Shown piece after piece: positions 24,191 to 31,644 of a DNA stretch of 64,000 bases. The notes beneath the pieces were generated by a model that was given only the letters and a program-made list of their open reading frames with translations, was not told the origin of the DNA and made no database searches. This DNA comes from Albirhodobacter sp042466415 (GTDB taxonomy: Bacteria > Pseudomonadota > Alphaproteobacteria > Rhodobacterales > Rhodobacteraceae). The stretch's first letter is position 1. Each line of letters begins with the position of its first letter. Location: NCBI RefSeq assembly GCF_042466415.1, contig NZ_JAXHCH010000002.1:1178001-1242000 (forward strand), given 5' to 3'. The position numbers and the translations under genes are program-made.

Positions 24191-26593
24191 ATGGCCAATA
24201 CCACCATTCAGGCAGGCACCGAGATCGGTATTCCGATCGATGCCGCCGCAACCGACATCGCGAACTATGCCAAAAACGGGGATGATCTGATTGTCTCGTT
24301 GAAAGATGGCAACACGATTACGGTGCTTGATTTCTACACGCCTGCAGAAGGCGGTTCGCTGCATAGCTTGCGGCTCAGCGATGGCACCGTCATCGACGAG
24401 ACTGCCGTCGGCGCTGGCGCCGGCCTATCGGACGAAGACATCGCGGCGGCTGTGGCTATGGGCGGTATCGGCCTCGCAGCGCTGCTCGGCAGTGGGTCGA
24501 GCGGATCGGCTGACGGCACCGACCCGACCGATGGAACTGACCCCACCGACGGGACCGATCCTACCGACGGAACTGATCCGACCGATGGAACTGATCCAAC
24601 CGATGGAACCGATCCTACCGACGGAACTGATCCAACCGACGGAACCGATCCTACCGACGGAACCGATCCTACCGACGGAACTGACCCGACCGACGGGACC
24701 GACCCGACTGACGGAACTGATCCAACCGACGGGACCGATCCTACCGACGGAACTGACCCGACCGACGGAACTGACCCGACCGACGGCACCGACCCGACCG
24801 ACGGAACTGACCCGACCGACGGCACCGACCCGACCGATGGAACAGATCCAACCGACGGCACCGACCCGACCGACGGAACTGATCCGACCGATGGAACTGA
24901 TCCAACCGACGGCACCGACCCGACCGATGGAACTGATCCAACCGACGGGACCGATCCGACTGACGGCACCGACCCGACCGACGGAACTGATCCAACCGAC
25001 GGGACCGACCCGACCGATGGAACAGATCCGACCGACGGAACCGAGCAGGCTGGTATCCTCGATCCGCTTCTCGCTGACGGTGGGGTGCTCGGCGCCATTA
25101 CTGGCAATGATGCTGCGCTCGGTAGCGTGACGGGTTCCGATGGCCTTCTGGGCGATATTGTCGGCGACGACGGCCTGCTTGACGGGCTCTTGGGCGACCG
25201 CCCGTTGCTTGGTGACGGGCCCGTTGAGGAGAACGGCTTGATCGGAAACGTAGAAACAACGCTTGATGGCGTCCTTGAAGGCGTCAACGGTCTCCTTGGC
25301 GGATTGGGCGGCACGACAGACCCGCTCGGCGGACTCGATGGTGTCACAGAAGGCCTCGACGGGGTGACTGGCGCGCTTGATGGCGTGACGGGCGGCTTGC
25401 TGGATGATCTGCTCGACACAGTCATCGGCGAGGACGGCGTGGTGGATACGACCCTCGACACCGTGGGTGGTCTGGTGGATGGCCTGCTGGGTGATGGCAC
25501 CCCGCTCGACGGCGTCACCGGAGTGCTCGACGGCGACCTTCTGGGCGGCGACGGCGTCACGGATCTGCTCGGCGGCCTTGGCGATACCTCCGATCTGCTC
25601 GGCGGCCTCGACGGGGTGACTGGTGCGCTTGATGGCGTGACGGGCGGCTTGCTGGATGATCTGCTCGACACAGTCATCGGCGAGGACGGCGTTGTGGATA
25701 CGACCCTCGACACCGTGGGTGGTCTGGTGGATGGCCTGCTGGGTGATGGCACCCCGCTCGACGGCGTCACCGGAGTGCTCGACGGCGACCTTCTGGGCGG
25801 CGACGGCGTCACGGATCTGCTCGGCGGCCTTGGCGATACCTCCGATCTGCTCGGCGGCCTCGACGGGGTGACTGGTGCGCTTGATGGCGTGACGGGCGGC
25901 TTGCTGGATGATCTGCTCGACACAGTCATCGGCGAGGACGGCGTGGTGGATACGACCCTCGACACCGTGGGTGGTCTGGTGGATGGCCTGCTGGGTGATG
26001 GCACCCCGCTCGACGGCGTCACCGGAGTGCTCGACGGCGACCTTCTGGGCGGCGACGGCGTCACGGATCTGCTCGGCGGCCTTGGCGATACCTCCGATCT
26101 GCTCGGCGGCCTCGACGGGGTGACTGGTGCGCTTGATGGCGTGACGGGCGGCATGCTGGATGATCTGCTCGATACAGTCATCGGCGAGGACGGCGTTGTG
26201 GATACGACCCTCGACACCGTGGGTGGTCTGGTGGATGGCCTGCTGGGTGATGGCACCCCGCTCGACGGCGACCTTCTGGGCGGCGACGGCGTCACGGATC
26301 TGCTCGGCGGCCTTGGCGATACCTCCGATCTGCTCGGCGGCCTCGACGGGGTGACTGGCGCGCTTGATGGCGTGACGGGCGGCCTGCTGGATGATCTGCT
26401 CGACACAGTCATCGGCGAGGACGGCGTTGTGGATACGACCCTCGACACCGTGGGTGGGCTCTTGGGCGGCGATCTGCTGGGTGGCGGATTGCTGGACGGA
26501 GGCCTGTTGGGTGGCGACGGCGTCACGGATCTGCTCGGCGGCCTCGGAGGGGCGAGCGATCTCCTCGGTGGGTTAGACGAGCAAGCTATCTAA
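24191..26593 (+). CDS. Large Asp/Gly-rich repeat protein with BapA-prefix-like N-terminus, putative adhesin
   Basis: This is an 800-residue, very acidic, cysteine-free protein. Residues ~20-85 form a BapA-prefix-like beta domain (G-D-D-L-I-V-S-L-K-D-G-N), followed by a Gly-rich segment. Residues 109-282 are 29 copies of G-T-D-P-T-D. After a linker of V/T/L-G-D-G-L-L-type short motifs, an 84-residue unit occurs three times in full (402-653), once with seven residues missing (654-730), and once partly before the C-terminus. No Sec signal or RTX nonapeptide is seen. By analogy with BapA-type adhesins of alphaproteobacteria it is probably exported by the T1SS encoded at 12877-17530. It has its own promoter region and a strong terminator. 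Confidence 0.8.
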   Translation: MANTTIQAGTEIGIPIDAAATDIANYAKNGDDLIVSLKDGNTITVLDFYTPAEGGSLHSLRLSDGTVIDETAVGAGAGLSDEDIAAAVAMGGIGLAALLGSGSSGSADGTDPTDGTDPTDGTDPTDGTDPTDGTDPTDGTDPTDGTDPTDGTDPTDGTDPTDGTDPTDGTDPTDGTDPTDGTDPTDGTDPTDGTDPTDGTDPTDGTDPTDGTDPTDGTDPTDGTDPTDGTDPTDGTDPTDGTDPTDGTDPTDGTDPTDGTDPTDGTDPTDGTDPTDGTDPTDGTEQAGILDPLLADGGVLGAITGNDAALGSVTGSDGLLGDIVGDDGLLDGLLGDRPLLGDGPVEENGLIGNVETTLDGVLEGVNGLLGGLGGTTDPLGGLDGVTEGLDGVTGALDGVTGGLLDDLLDTVIGEDGVVDTTLDTVGGLVDGLLGDGTPLDGVTGVLDGDLLGGDGVTDLLGGLGDTSDLLGGLDGVTGALDGVTGGLLDDLLDTVIGEDGVVDTTLDTVGGLVDGLLGDGTPLDGVTGVLDGDLLGGDGVTDLLGGLGDTSDLLGGLDGVTGALDGVTGGLLDDLLDTVIGEDGVVDTTLDTVGGLVDGLLGDGTPLDGVTGVLDGDLLGGDGVTDLLGGLGDTSDLLGGLDGVTGALDGVTGGMLDDLLDTVIGEDGVVDTTLDTVGGLVDGLLGDGTPLDGDLLGGDGVTDLLGGLGDTSDLLGGLDGVTGALDGVTGGLLDDLLDTVIGEDGVVDTTLDTVGGLLGGDLLGGGLLDGGLLGGDGVTDLLGGLGGASDLLGGLDEQAI
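24515..25036 (+). repeat. 18-bp coding tandem repeat, 29 copies (GTDPTD)
   Basis: Twenty-nine exact hexapeptide units lie end to end. The peptide is invariant but codons vary freely (GGA/GGC/GGG, ACT/ACC, GAT/GAC, CCG/CCA/CCT/CCC). That suggests selection for the peptide after an older expansion, in contrast with the near-identical DNA of the downstream 252-bp repeats. Confidence 0.95.
25394..26460 (+). repeat. 252-bp coding tandem repeat, 3 full copies, one shortened, one partial
   Basis: Full units start at 25394, 25646 and 25898. A fourth at 26150 is 231 bp because 21 bp (seven residues, G-V-T-G-V-L-D) are missing, and a partial fifth begins at 26381. Copies differ at only a few bases, for example GTG/GTT in the E-D-G-V-V segment and CTG/TTG/ATG after G-G. 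Near-identity points to recent duplication or gene conversion. Copy number is likely to vary between strains, and short-read assembly may have collapsed copies. Confidence 0.95.
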
Positions 26594-26611
26594 AAAGAAC
26601 CTAGTCACATC

Positions 26612-26643
26612 AACGCCCCCGCAGTCACGCGGGGGCGTTTTTC
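26612..26643 (+). terminator. Strong rho-independent terminator after the repeat protein
   Basis: AACGCCCCCGC (26612-26622) and GCGGGGGCGTT (26629-26639) form a perfect 11-bp stem with a 6-nt loop, followed directly by a run of T. It lies 18 bp after the stop codon. Confidence 0.92.
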
Positions 26644-26690
26644 ATTGATCAACCGCGTTGCTATCCGCGCCTCATGCGCGCCAGCGTCGC

Positions 26691-26790
26691 CCCCCCCTTC
26701 GCGAGATGATGCCCGTGTTTGAGAGATGTTGCCCCCCTTCGCGCGAGGATGCCCCCCTTCGCGCGATGATGCTGGTGCTCGCGTCATCGT
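26691..26790. repeat. 20-bp intergenic tandem repeat, 4-5 copies
   Basis: Units of about 20 bp with consensus GCCCCCCTTCGCGCGATGAT occupy 26691-26710, 26711-26730 (diverged), 26731-26750, 26751-26770 and 26771-26790 (diverged). They lie between the adhesin terminator and the 3' end of a convergent ABC permease gene. No frame through them looks coding. Confidence 0.8.
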
Positions 26791-26928
26791 GGAAAGCCGC
26801 GAAGAGACCGCCCATGTGCCCATCGCCTTCCCCCAACGCCCGTCGCGCGCCGTCAAAAGGGCAATGGCCCCGCGCGCGCCGCAGGGCCATTGCATTGGCG
26901 ATTGGTTCGCGGGGACGCGCAGACGGGC

Positions 26929-27795
26929 CTAGCCCTCCGCGCCCGCCGCGACGCGTTCCTTGTGCCAAAACACAAAGCGGCGCTGCACCCATGAGACAAA
27001 AGCAAAGAGACCGAGGCCGATAATCGACAGGTACAAGATCAACGAGAACACGCGCGGCGTATCCAACTGGCTCGCGGCGGTGCGGATCAGCTCGCCTAGC
27101 CCCTTGCCACCGCCGAGAAACTCGCCCGTGATCGCCCCCGCCATAACCCCGACAGAGGCAATCTTCAGCCCCGTGAACATCTGCGGCAAAGCCAGCGGCA
27201 ACTTCAGTTTGAAGAGCGTCTGCAGCCGCGATGCGCCCATCGTTTTGAACAGGTTGCGGCTGTTCGTATCGGCGGCGTGAAGCCCTGCCGCAGTGCCCAC
27301 AACGATCGGGAATGTGGCGATAAAAGCGGCAAGTGCCACTTTGCTATCGATATCAAACCCAAGCCATGCCACGAACAAAGGCGCAAAAGCGACCTTCGGC
27401 ATCGTATCGATCGCCACCAGATAAGGCATGATCGCGCGCTCGCCAAAGACGGTTTCACCCACCAAGACCCCAAGCGCCACCCCAATGAGAAGCGCCAGCA
27501 AGAAGCCATAGAAAACCTCCTGCAACGTGATCCAAAGCGCCCCCAGCATATACCCGCCCGTCAGCACGTTTTTACCAACGAAAATCAGGTCGAGCAGGGT
27601 CTCCTTCGGGGATGGCAGGATGATCGGGCTCACAAATCCAAAGCGCGTCAGCCCATCCCAAATCGCGACAAAAACGATAAACACGAAGATCATTTGCACC
27701 GAACGCGGCACGGTTTCTAGCCAACCACCCTCGGCATCCCACACCGTATCCTCCAGCGTTTGCGGATCGGTATCTGCGATATATTCGATCGTCAT
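26929..27795 (-). CDS. NitT/TauT-family ABC transporter permease
   Basis: This is a 288-residue inner-membrane permease with about six hydrophobic segments and the ABC-permease coupling loop (F-K-T-M-G-A-S-R-L near residue 185). The overall pattern is that of SsuC/TauC/ThiX-like permeases. The ATG at 27795 is preceded by AAGGAGG and overlaps the ATPase stop by 4 bp, so it is the last gene of a three-gene importer operon with the ATPase and the binding protein. The substrate is unknown; members import sulfonates, nitrate, thiamin precursors or aromatic acids. Confidence 0.9.
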   Translation of the reverse strand: MTIEYIADTDPQTLEDTVWDAEGGWLETVPRSVQMIFVFIVFVAIWDGLTRFGFVSPIILPSPKETLLDLIFVGKNVLTGGYMLGALWITLQEVFYGFLLALLIGVALGVLVGETVFGERAIMPYLVAIDTMPKVAFAPLFVAWLGFDIDSKVALAAFIATFPIVVGTAAGLHAADTNSRNLFKTMGASRLQTLFKLKLPLALPQMFTGLKIASVGVMAGAITGEFLGGGKGLGELIRTAASQLDTPRVFSLILYLSIIGLGLFAFVSWVQRRFVFWHKERVAAGAEG

Positions 27796-28601
27796 AGGAA
27801 GGCCTCCTTGTCCAAACGGCTGCGGATGTGTTCAACCAATGCCCCGAATTTCGGCGTGGTCATCATATCCAGCGTGCGCGGCCGCGGGAGATCAATCTCG
27901 ACAACCTCCGCGACGCGGCCCGGTCGTGGCTTCATGACATAGACGATATCCGACAAGATCACGGCCTCGGGGATCGAATGCGTGACCAAAAACGCCGTTG
28001 CATCGCGCGATGTGCAGATCCGTTGCAATTCCATATTCATGAAATCGCGGCTCAACTCGTCAAGTGCGCTAAACGGTTCATCCAGCAGCAAAACGGCCGG
28101 CTCCGTGATCAACATCCGGCAGATCGACGCCCGCTGCGCCATCCCGCCGGATAACTCGTTTGCGTAGGTATCCTCAAATCCTTTCAGCCCGACAAGCTCA
28201 AGCAGCTCGCGCGCCTGAACCTCCGCCGCTTTTGCGGCCGCCTTACCATCACGAATTTCAATCGGCAGGACGATGTTTTCCAACGTCGTCCGCCAAGGAA
28301 ACAATGTCGCTTGCTGGAACATCATGCCGATATCGCGTCGCGGGCCTTTCACGGGTTTGTTTTGCAACATCACCCGCCCCCGAGAGGGAGAGATCAATCC
28401 CGACATGATTTTCAGCAATGTCGATTTGCCGCAGCCACTTGATCCGATGACCGACGAGAAACTGCCCTTGGTGAGCGTGAGATTGACGCCCTCCAAGGCA
28501 GTGATCGCATTGCGGGCGTAGGTCTTGCCGACGTTGCTGAGCTGATAGACCGGCTCTCGAACTGGGGTGGGAACGGATAATAGGGCTGCGGCGGGTGACA
28601 T
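27792..28601 (-). CDS. NitT/TauT-family ABC transporter ATP-binding protein
   Basis: The 269-residue cytoplasmic ATPase has Walker A GSSGCGKST at residues 53-61, Q-loop F-Q-Q-A-T-L-F-P-W, signature L-S-G-G-M-A-Q-R, Walker B L-L-L-D-E-P-F and a V-T-H-S switch. The P-W after the Q-loop and the Pro-Phe-Ser-Ala-Leu after Walker B are typical of the SsuB/TauB group. Its start shares one base with the stop of the binding-protein gene (TAATG), a coupled arrangement. It powers the adjacent permease. Confidence 0.93.
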   Translation of the reverse strand: MSPAAALLSVPTPVREPVYQLSNVGKTYARNAITALEGVNLTLTKGSFSSVIGSSGCGKSTLLKIMSGLISPSRGRVMLQNKPVKGPRRDIGMMFQQATLFPWRTTLENIVLPIEIRDGKAAAKAAEVQARELLELVGLKGFEDTYANELSGGMAQRASICRMLITEPAVLLLDEPFSALDELSRDFMNMELQRICTSRDATAFLVTHSIPEAVILSDIVYVMKPRPGRVAEVVEIDLPRPRTLDMMTTPKFGALVEHIRSRLDKEAFL

Positions 28602-29632
28602 TATTGCGCGCTCCCGTTCACTTTGAGGGTAAATTCATTGGTGTAAGCGGCCGTCAGATCGGGGAGTGGTTCGGCCAACTCGCCGCCCTCAATCTGGACA
28701 GTTTGCCATTCCTCCCAAACCTCGGGGGGTTGATAGCCATAGCCGTTGCTCAGATCTGTTGGCACGGATTTGTCCAAAATCGCCTCGAGTAGAGCTTCCG
28801 CGAAGGCGCGATCCTCGCTTTCTTGCGGATTGCCCGCCGCCATGTGATCCATGACTTTTTCGCGGTTGGCCTCATCCAGCGCAAACATATGACCGCGGTA
28901 CACCGCGCGGACGAATTTCTCGACCAGTTCGGGATTGTCGCGAATGGTATCGCCCATCGTCACCAAGCCGTTGCCAAAGAAGCGCACGAATTCGGGCGGG
29001 GTGATGTCGCGGACTTTGACGCCGCGGAAATTCAAAATCGCCGCATCTGCCGCAGAGGAGGAATAGGCCGCGATTTCGCCCGATGCCAATCCCGCCGAGG
29101 CTGGACCGCCGTCGCCGACCGTCAGGAACGAGTAATCCGTGCCCTCCGTCATGCCCGCGCCCGATAGCACGTTGCGCGCAAACCCGACCTCCGAACCATC
29201 GGCAGATCCTGTGCCAACAACTTTTCCCGTCAGATCCTTCGGGACCTGAACATCGCTATCTTGCGGAACAACAAGGCTAAAGTTGTTCTTGGCCGCGTGG
29301 TTATAGATGAACACGGCATCCACCCCGCGCCCCCGCGCGGCGAGCACCGGCCCGGGACCAGGGCGACCGAACTGCGCCTGCCCTGAAGACAGGGCCTGCA
29401 AGACCGCCCCCGATCCATTGATCGCCTGCGGCGAGACTTCGAGCCCCTCCTCCGCAAAGAACCCCTCGCCAATCGCTGTATAAATCCCAAATGAGTTGAT
29501 CGCAGACGCGCTCGGCGACACGAATGTGACTTTGGTCAGCTCTTGCGCCGCCGCTGATCCCGCGATTGCGAGCGGGGCTAAAACTACGGCGCTTGTCATC
29601 AAGGCCGCGAATGTCCGTCTTTTAAGCATCAT
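28601..29632 (-). CDS. NMT1/THI5-like ABC transporter substrate-binding protein
   Basis: The 343-residue periplasmic receptor has a signal peptide of about 30 residues (positively charged K-R-R, then hydrophobic, ending A-A-A-Q). The mature part has the NMT1/SsuA-like fold signatures: F-G-I-Y-T-A-I-G-E-G-F-F-A-E-E-G-L-E near the N-terminus and a G-S-G-A-V-L-Q-A-L loop. The start (ATGATG at 29632/29629) follows GGGAGG. It lies 99 bp after the hydrolase gene and is probably co-transcribed with it. The ligand is unknown; the neighbouring fumarylacetoacetase-type enzyme hints at an organic acid or aromatic compound. Confidence 0.9.
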   Translation of the reverse strand: MMLKRRTFAALMTSAVVLAPLAIAGSAAAQELTKVTFVSPSASAINSFGIYTAIGEGFFAEEGLEVSPQAINGSGAVLQALSSGQAQFGRPGPGPVLAARGRGVDAVFIYNHAAKNNFSLVVPQDSDVQVPKDLTGKVVGTGSADGSEVGFARNVLSGAGMTEGTDYSFLTVGDGGPASAGLASGEIAAYSSSAADAAILNFRGVKVRDITPPEFVRFFGNGLVTMGDTIRDNPELVEKFVRAVYRGHMFALDEANREKVMDHMAAGNPQESEDRAFAEALLEAILDKSVPTDLSNGYGYQPPEVWEEWQTVQIEGGELAEPLPDLTAAYTNEFTLKVNGSAQ

Positions 29633-29731
29633 CTATCCTCCCAGATTGTTCAGCTTTATGATCGCGGTGCCTCATCCTTTCGCCCCATCTTTTCAAAGAG
29701 GGCCTCCCTTGAGCCACCGCGCCGTTCGATG

Positions 29732-30646
29732 TCAGATATTGCGTAGGGTGTTTTTCAGCTCTCCTATCCCCTCGACTTGGCACATCACCTCGTCGCCCTC
29801 CGTCAAAAAGCACGGCGGCTCCATGGCGTAACCCACGCCAGACGGTGTCCCCGTGGCGAGAATATCCCCCGCGCTCAACGTCAGCCCCTCCGAGAGGGAG
29901 GCGATGAGCGTGGGGATATCAAAAATCATCTGGCCGGTATTTCCGTCTTGCCGGATCTCGCCGTTCACATAGGTCCGCAATGCGAGGTTGTGCGGCTGTG
30001 CGATCTCGTCGGCCGTCACAATCACCGGCCCCATCGGGCAGGACCCGTCGAGCGCCTTGCCTTTGAAGAACTGCCCGCCGTGACGGCGCTGAACGTCCCG
30101 CGCGGTGATATCATTCAAGACGGTATAGCCCCAAACATGCGACATGGCGCCATCCGCGGCGATATTGCGTCCGGATTTTCCAATGATAACAGCAAGTTCA
30201 ACTTCGTAATCGATCTTATCAGAAACCGACAAGAAAATCGGGATCTCCGCATTCGGGCCGATCACAGTGGTCGACGGCTTCGTGAAGAAGACCGGCACCT
30301 CGGTGACCTTGATGTCCGCTTTCAGGGCCCGTGCGCCCTCGGCGATGTGATCTGCATAATTGCGACCGACGCAAAATACGTTTTTCGCGGGCTTTGGCAG
30401 CGGGGCGAGAAGCTGAACCTCTTGCGCGCTGACGACCGCGCCGCCATGCGCGCCTTTGAGGATCTCGGCCAGCTTGGCCAACGCCGCGTCGCCGCCCTCA
30501 ATCAGCGCCTGCAGCCCCCCATCAAGCAGCGCCGGATCGCTCACGCCTGCCGCCTGCGCGAGCGGTGCGATGGGAAGGAACCCGCCATCCTCAAGTTGAA
30601 CGGCCGCAGCAGGGCCGGACGGGGTCGAAATCGTTGCAAAACGCAT
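29732..30646 (-). CDS. Fumarylacetoacetate hydrolase family protein
   Basis: The protein has 304 residues from the ATG at 30646, which follows AAAGGAT; the longer frame to 30721 lacks support. The C-terminal catalytic domain contains the metal-binding pattern Y-E-V-E-L-A near residue 140, a D-I-T-A-R-D segment, the K-A-L-D-G-S-C-P-M-G-P segment and T-G-T-P-S-G-V-G. These mark the FAH family, which cleaves acylpyruvate-type C-C bonds using Mg or Mn. Two palindromes between this gene and the divergent GntR gene suggest GntR control of the whole operon with the ABC importer downstream. The exact substrate is not determinable. Confidence 0.9.
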   Translation of the reverse strand: MRFATISTPSGPAAAVQLEDGGFLPIAPLAQAAGVSDPALLDGGLQALIEGGDAALAKLAEILKGAHGGAVVSAQEVQLLAPLPKPAKNVFCVGRNYADHIAEGARALKADIKVTEVPVFFTKPSTTVIGPNAEIPIFLSVSDKIDYEVELAVIIGKSGRNIAADGAMSHVWGYTVLNDITARDVQRRHGGQFFKGKALDGSCPMGPVIVTADEIAQPHNLALRTYVNGEIRQDGNTGQMIFDIPTLIASLSEGLTLSAGDILATGTPSGVGYAMEPPCFLTEGDEVMCQVEGIGELKNTLRNI

Positions 30647-30715
30647 TGCGTGTTGATCCTTTGAAGCACGCCATCGCGTGTGTCGTTTCAGGTGAAACCA
30701 CATGTCCAAGCAGGC

Positions 30716-30734
30716 AACCAATCCGTGATTGGTT
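30716..30734. promoter_or_regulatory. AACCAATC-N3-GATTGGTT palindrome, candidate GntR operator
   Basis: Perfect 8-bp arms flank CGT. It lies 70 bp upstream of the hydrolase start and shares its ACCAAT/ATTGGT half-sites with the palindrome at 30834. A separate GTTTCA-GG-TGAAAC palindrome lies closer to the hydrolase at 30685-30698. Confidence 0.65.
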
Positions 30735-30833
30735 AAATCGTTCGCGCTGCGGTCATGGGTAGATTTTGACGGAAAACTCTGCCAGCTATGGGATTACGCT
30801 AACATAAATTTGCGGTCTGCATAGATTTGACGT

Positions 30834-30857
30834 TTAACCAATTAGAGCATTGGTTAA
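30834..30857. promoter_or_regulatory. TTAACCAAT-N6-ATTGGTTAA palindrome, candidate GntR operator
   Basis: Perfect 9-bp arms end 14 bp before the GntR start codon, so binding would be expected to give autoregulation. It shares half-sites with the palindrome at 30716. Confidence 0.7.
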
Positions 30858-30871
30858 GAGAGGAGATCATC

Positions 30872-31537
30872 ATGCCCCTTCCCCTCGCCGACCGCATCCG
30901 CGCGTTTGTCATGACCGGCGGCTTTCAACACAATGACCGCCTGCCGCCCGAACGCGTGCTTGCACAACAATTCTCGACCTCGCGCGGGGACCTGCGCAAA
31001 GCCTTGTCGCTTCTTGAAAGAGACGGATTGATCTGGCGTCACGTCGGCCGCGGAACGTTCGTCGGGGCACGCCCTGTCCACAACCTCAACGACATTGCCT
31101 TCTTGGGCGAGCTCGCAAGCCCCGTGCAAGTGATCTCCGCACGCCTCGCAATTGAGCCGGAACTGGCCCGCCTTGCCGCGCATTCCGGGACGCGGGCCGA
31201 TTTTATCGCGATGCGCGCCTGCAATGACCGGTGCCGCGCGGCGCCCGACTGGCGCAGCTATGAGGCGCAAGATAACACGCTGCATTCCATCATCGCGCGG
31301 GCCACCCAGAATAAGCTTCTGATTTACCTATTTGAAACGCTCAACATCGTTCGCCGCTCGACCGTCTGGGGACAGTCGCGCAGCACAACGCGCCCGTCCG
31401 AAAGCTATTGCAGCTTCGCCGAGCATGAGGCGATTTGCACCGCGATCGAGGCCCGCGATGGTGAGCGCGCAGCATCCCACATGCGTGACCATCTCATTTC
31501 GGTGCGCGACCGCGTTCTGCCGACCCTCTCTCGCTAA
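30872..31537 (+). CDS. GntR-family transcriptional regulator (FadR/FCD subfamily)
   Basis: The protein has 221 residues from ATG 30872, preceded by AGGAG; the longer frame from 30827 runs through an operator-like palindrome and is rejected. The N-terminal winged helix (~10-70) has the S-T-S-R-G-D-L-R-K-A-L-S-L-L-E-R-D-G-L recognition region. The C-terminal part is an all-helical FCD ligand-binding domain with H-S-I-I-A-R-A-T and F-A-E-H-E-A-I metal-ligand histidines. It is divergent from the hydrolase-ABC operon and very likely regulates it. Confidence 0.9.
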   Translation: MPLPLADRIRAFVMTGGFQHNDRLPPERVLAQQFSTSRGDLRKALSLLERDGLIWRHVGRGTFVGARPVHNLNDIAFLGELASPVQVISARLAIEPELARLAAHSGTRADFIAMRACNDRCRAAPDWRSYEAQDNTLHSIIARATQNKLLIYLFETLNIVRRSTVWGQSRSTTRPSESYCSFAEHEAICTAIEARDGERAASHMRDHLISVRDRVLPTLSR

Positions 31538-31644
31538 GCCAATCGGGCAACCATATCGCCGCGCCCCGCAGTCGCAAGCGACCTCGCACGCAACGGCGGA
31601 CGCCCCCGATACGCGCCGAAAACGCGCATCAGGGGCGAGAGCCA

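Noticed and set aside
24515..26460. Regular repeats that could be mistaken for a CRISPR array or satellite DNA
   Set aside because: The repeats are contiguous, in frame and without unique spacers; no cas genes are present.
24334..26526. A 730-residue open frame on the minus strand through the adhesin repeats
   Set aside because: It is the antisense reading of the GTDPTD and 84-residue repeats, rich in Ser/Pro with no domain; the plus-strand protein has a promoter, Shine-Dalgarno, recognisable N-terminal domain and terminator.
9461..26593. RTX-type calcium-binding repeats expected of T1SS substrates
   Set aside because: No GGxGxDxUx nonapeptide series was found in any of the three candidate substrates.
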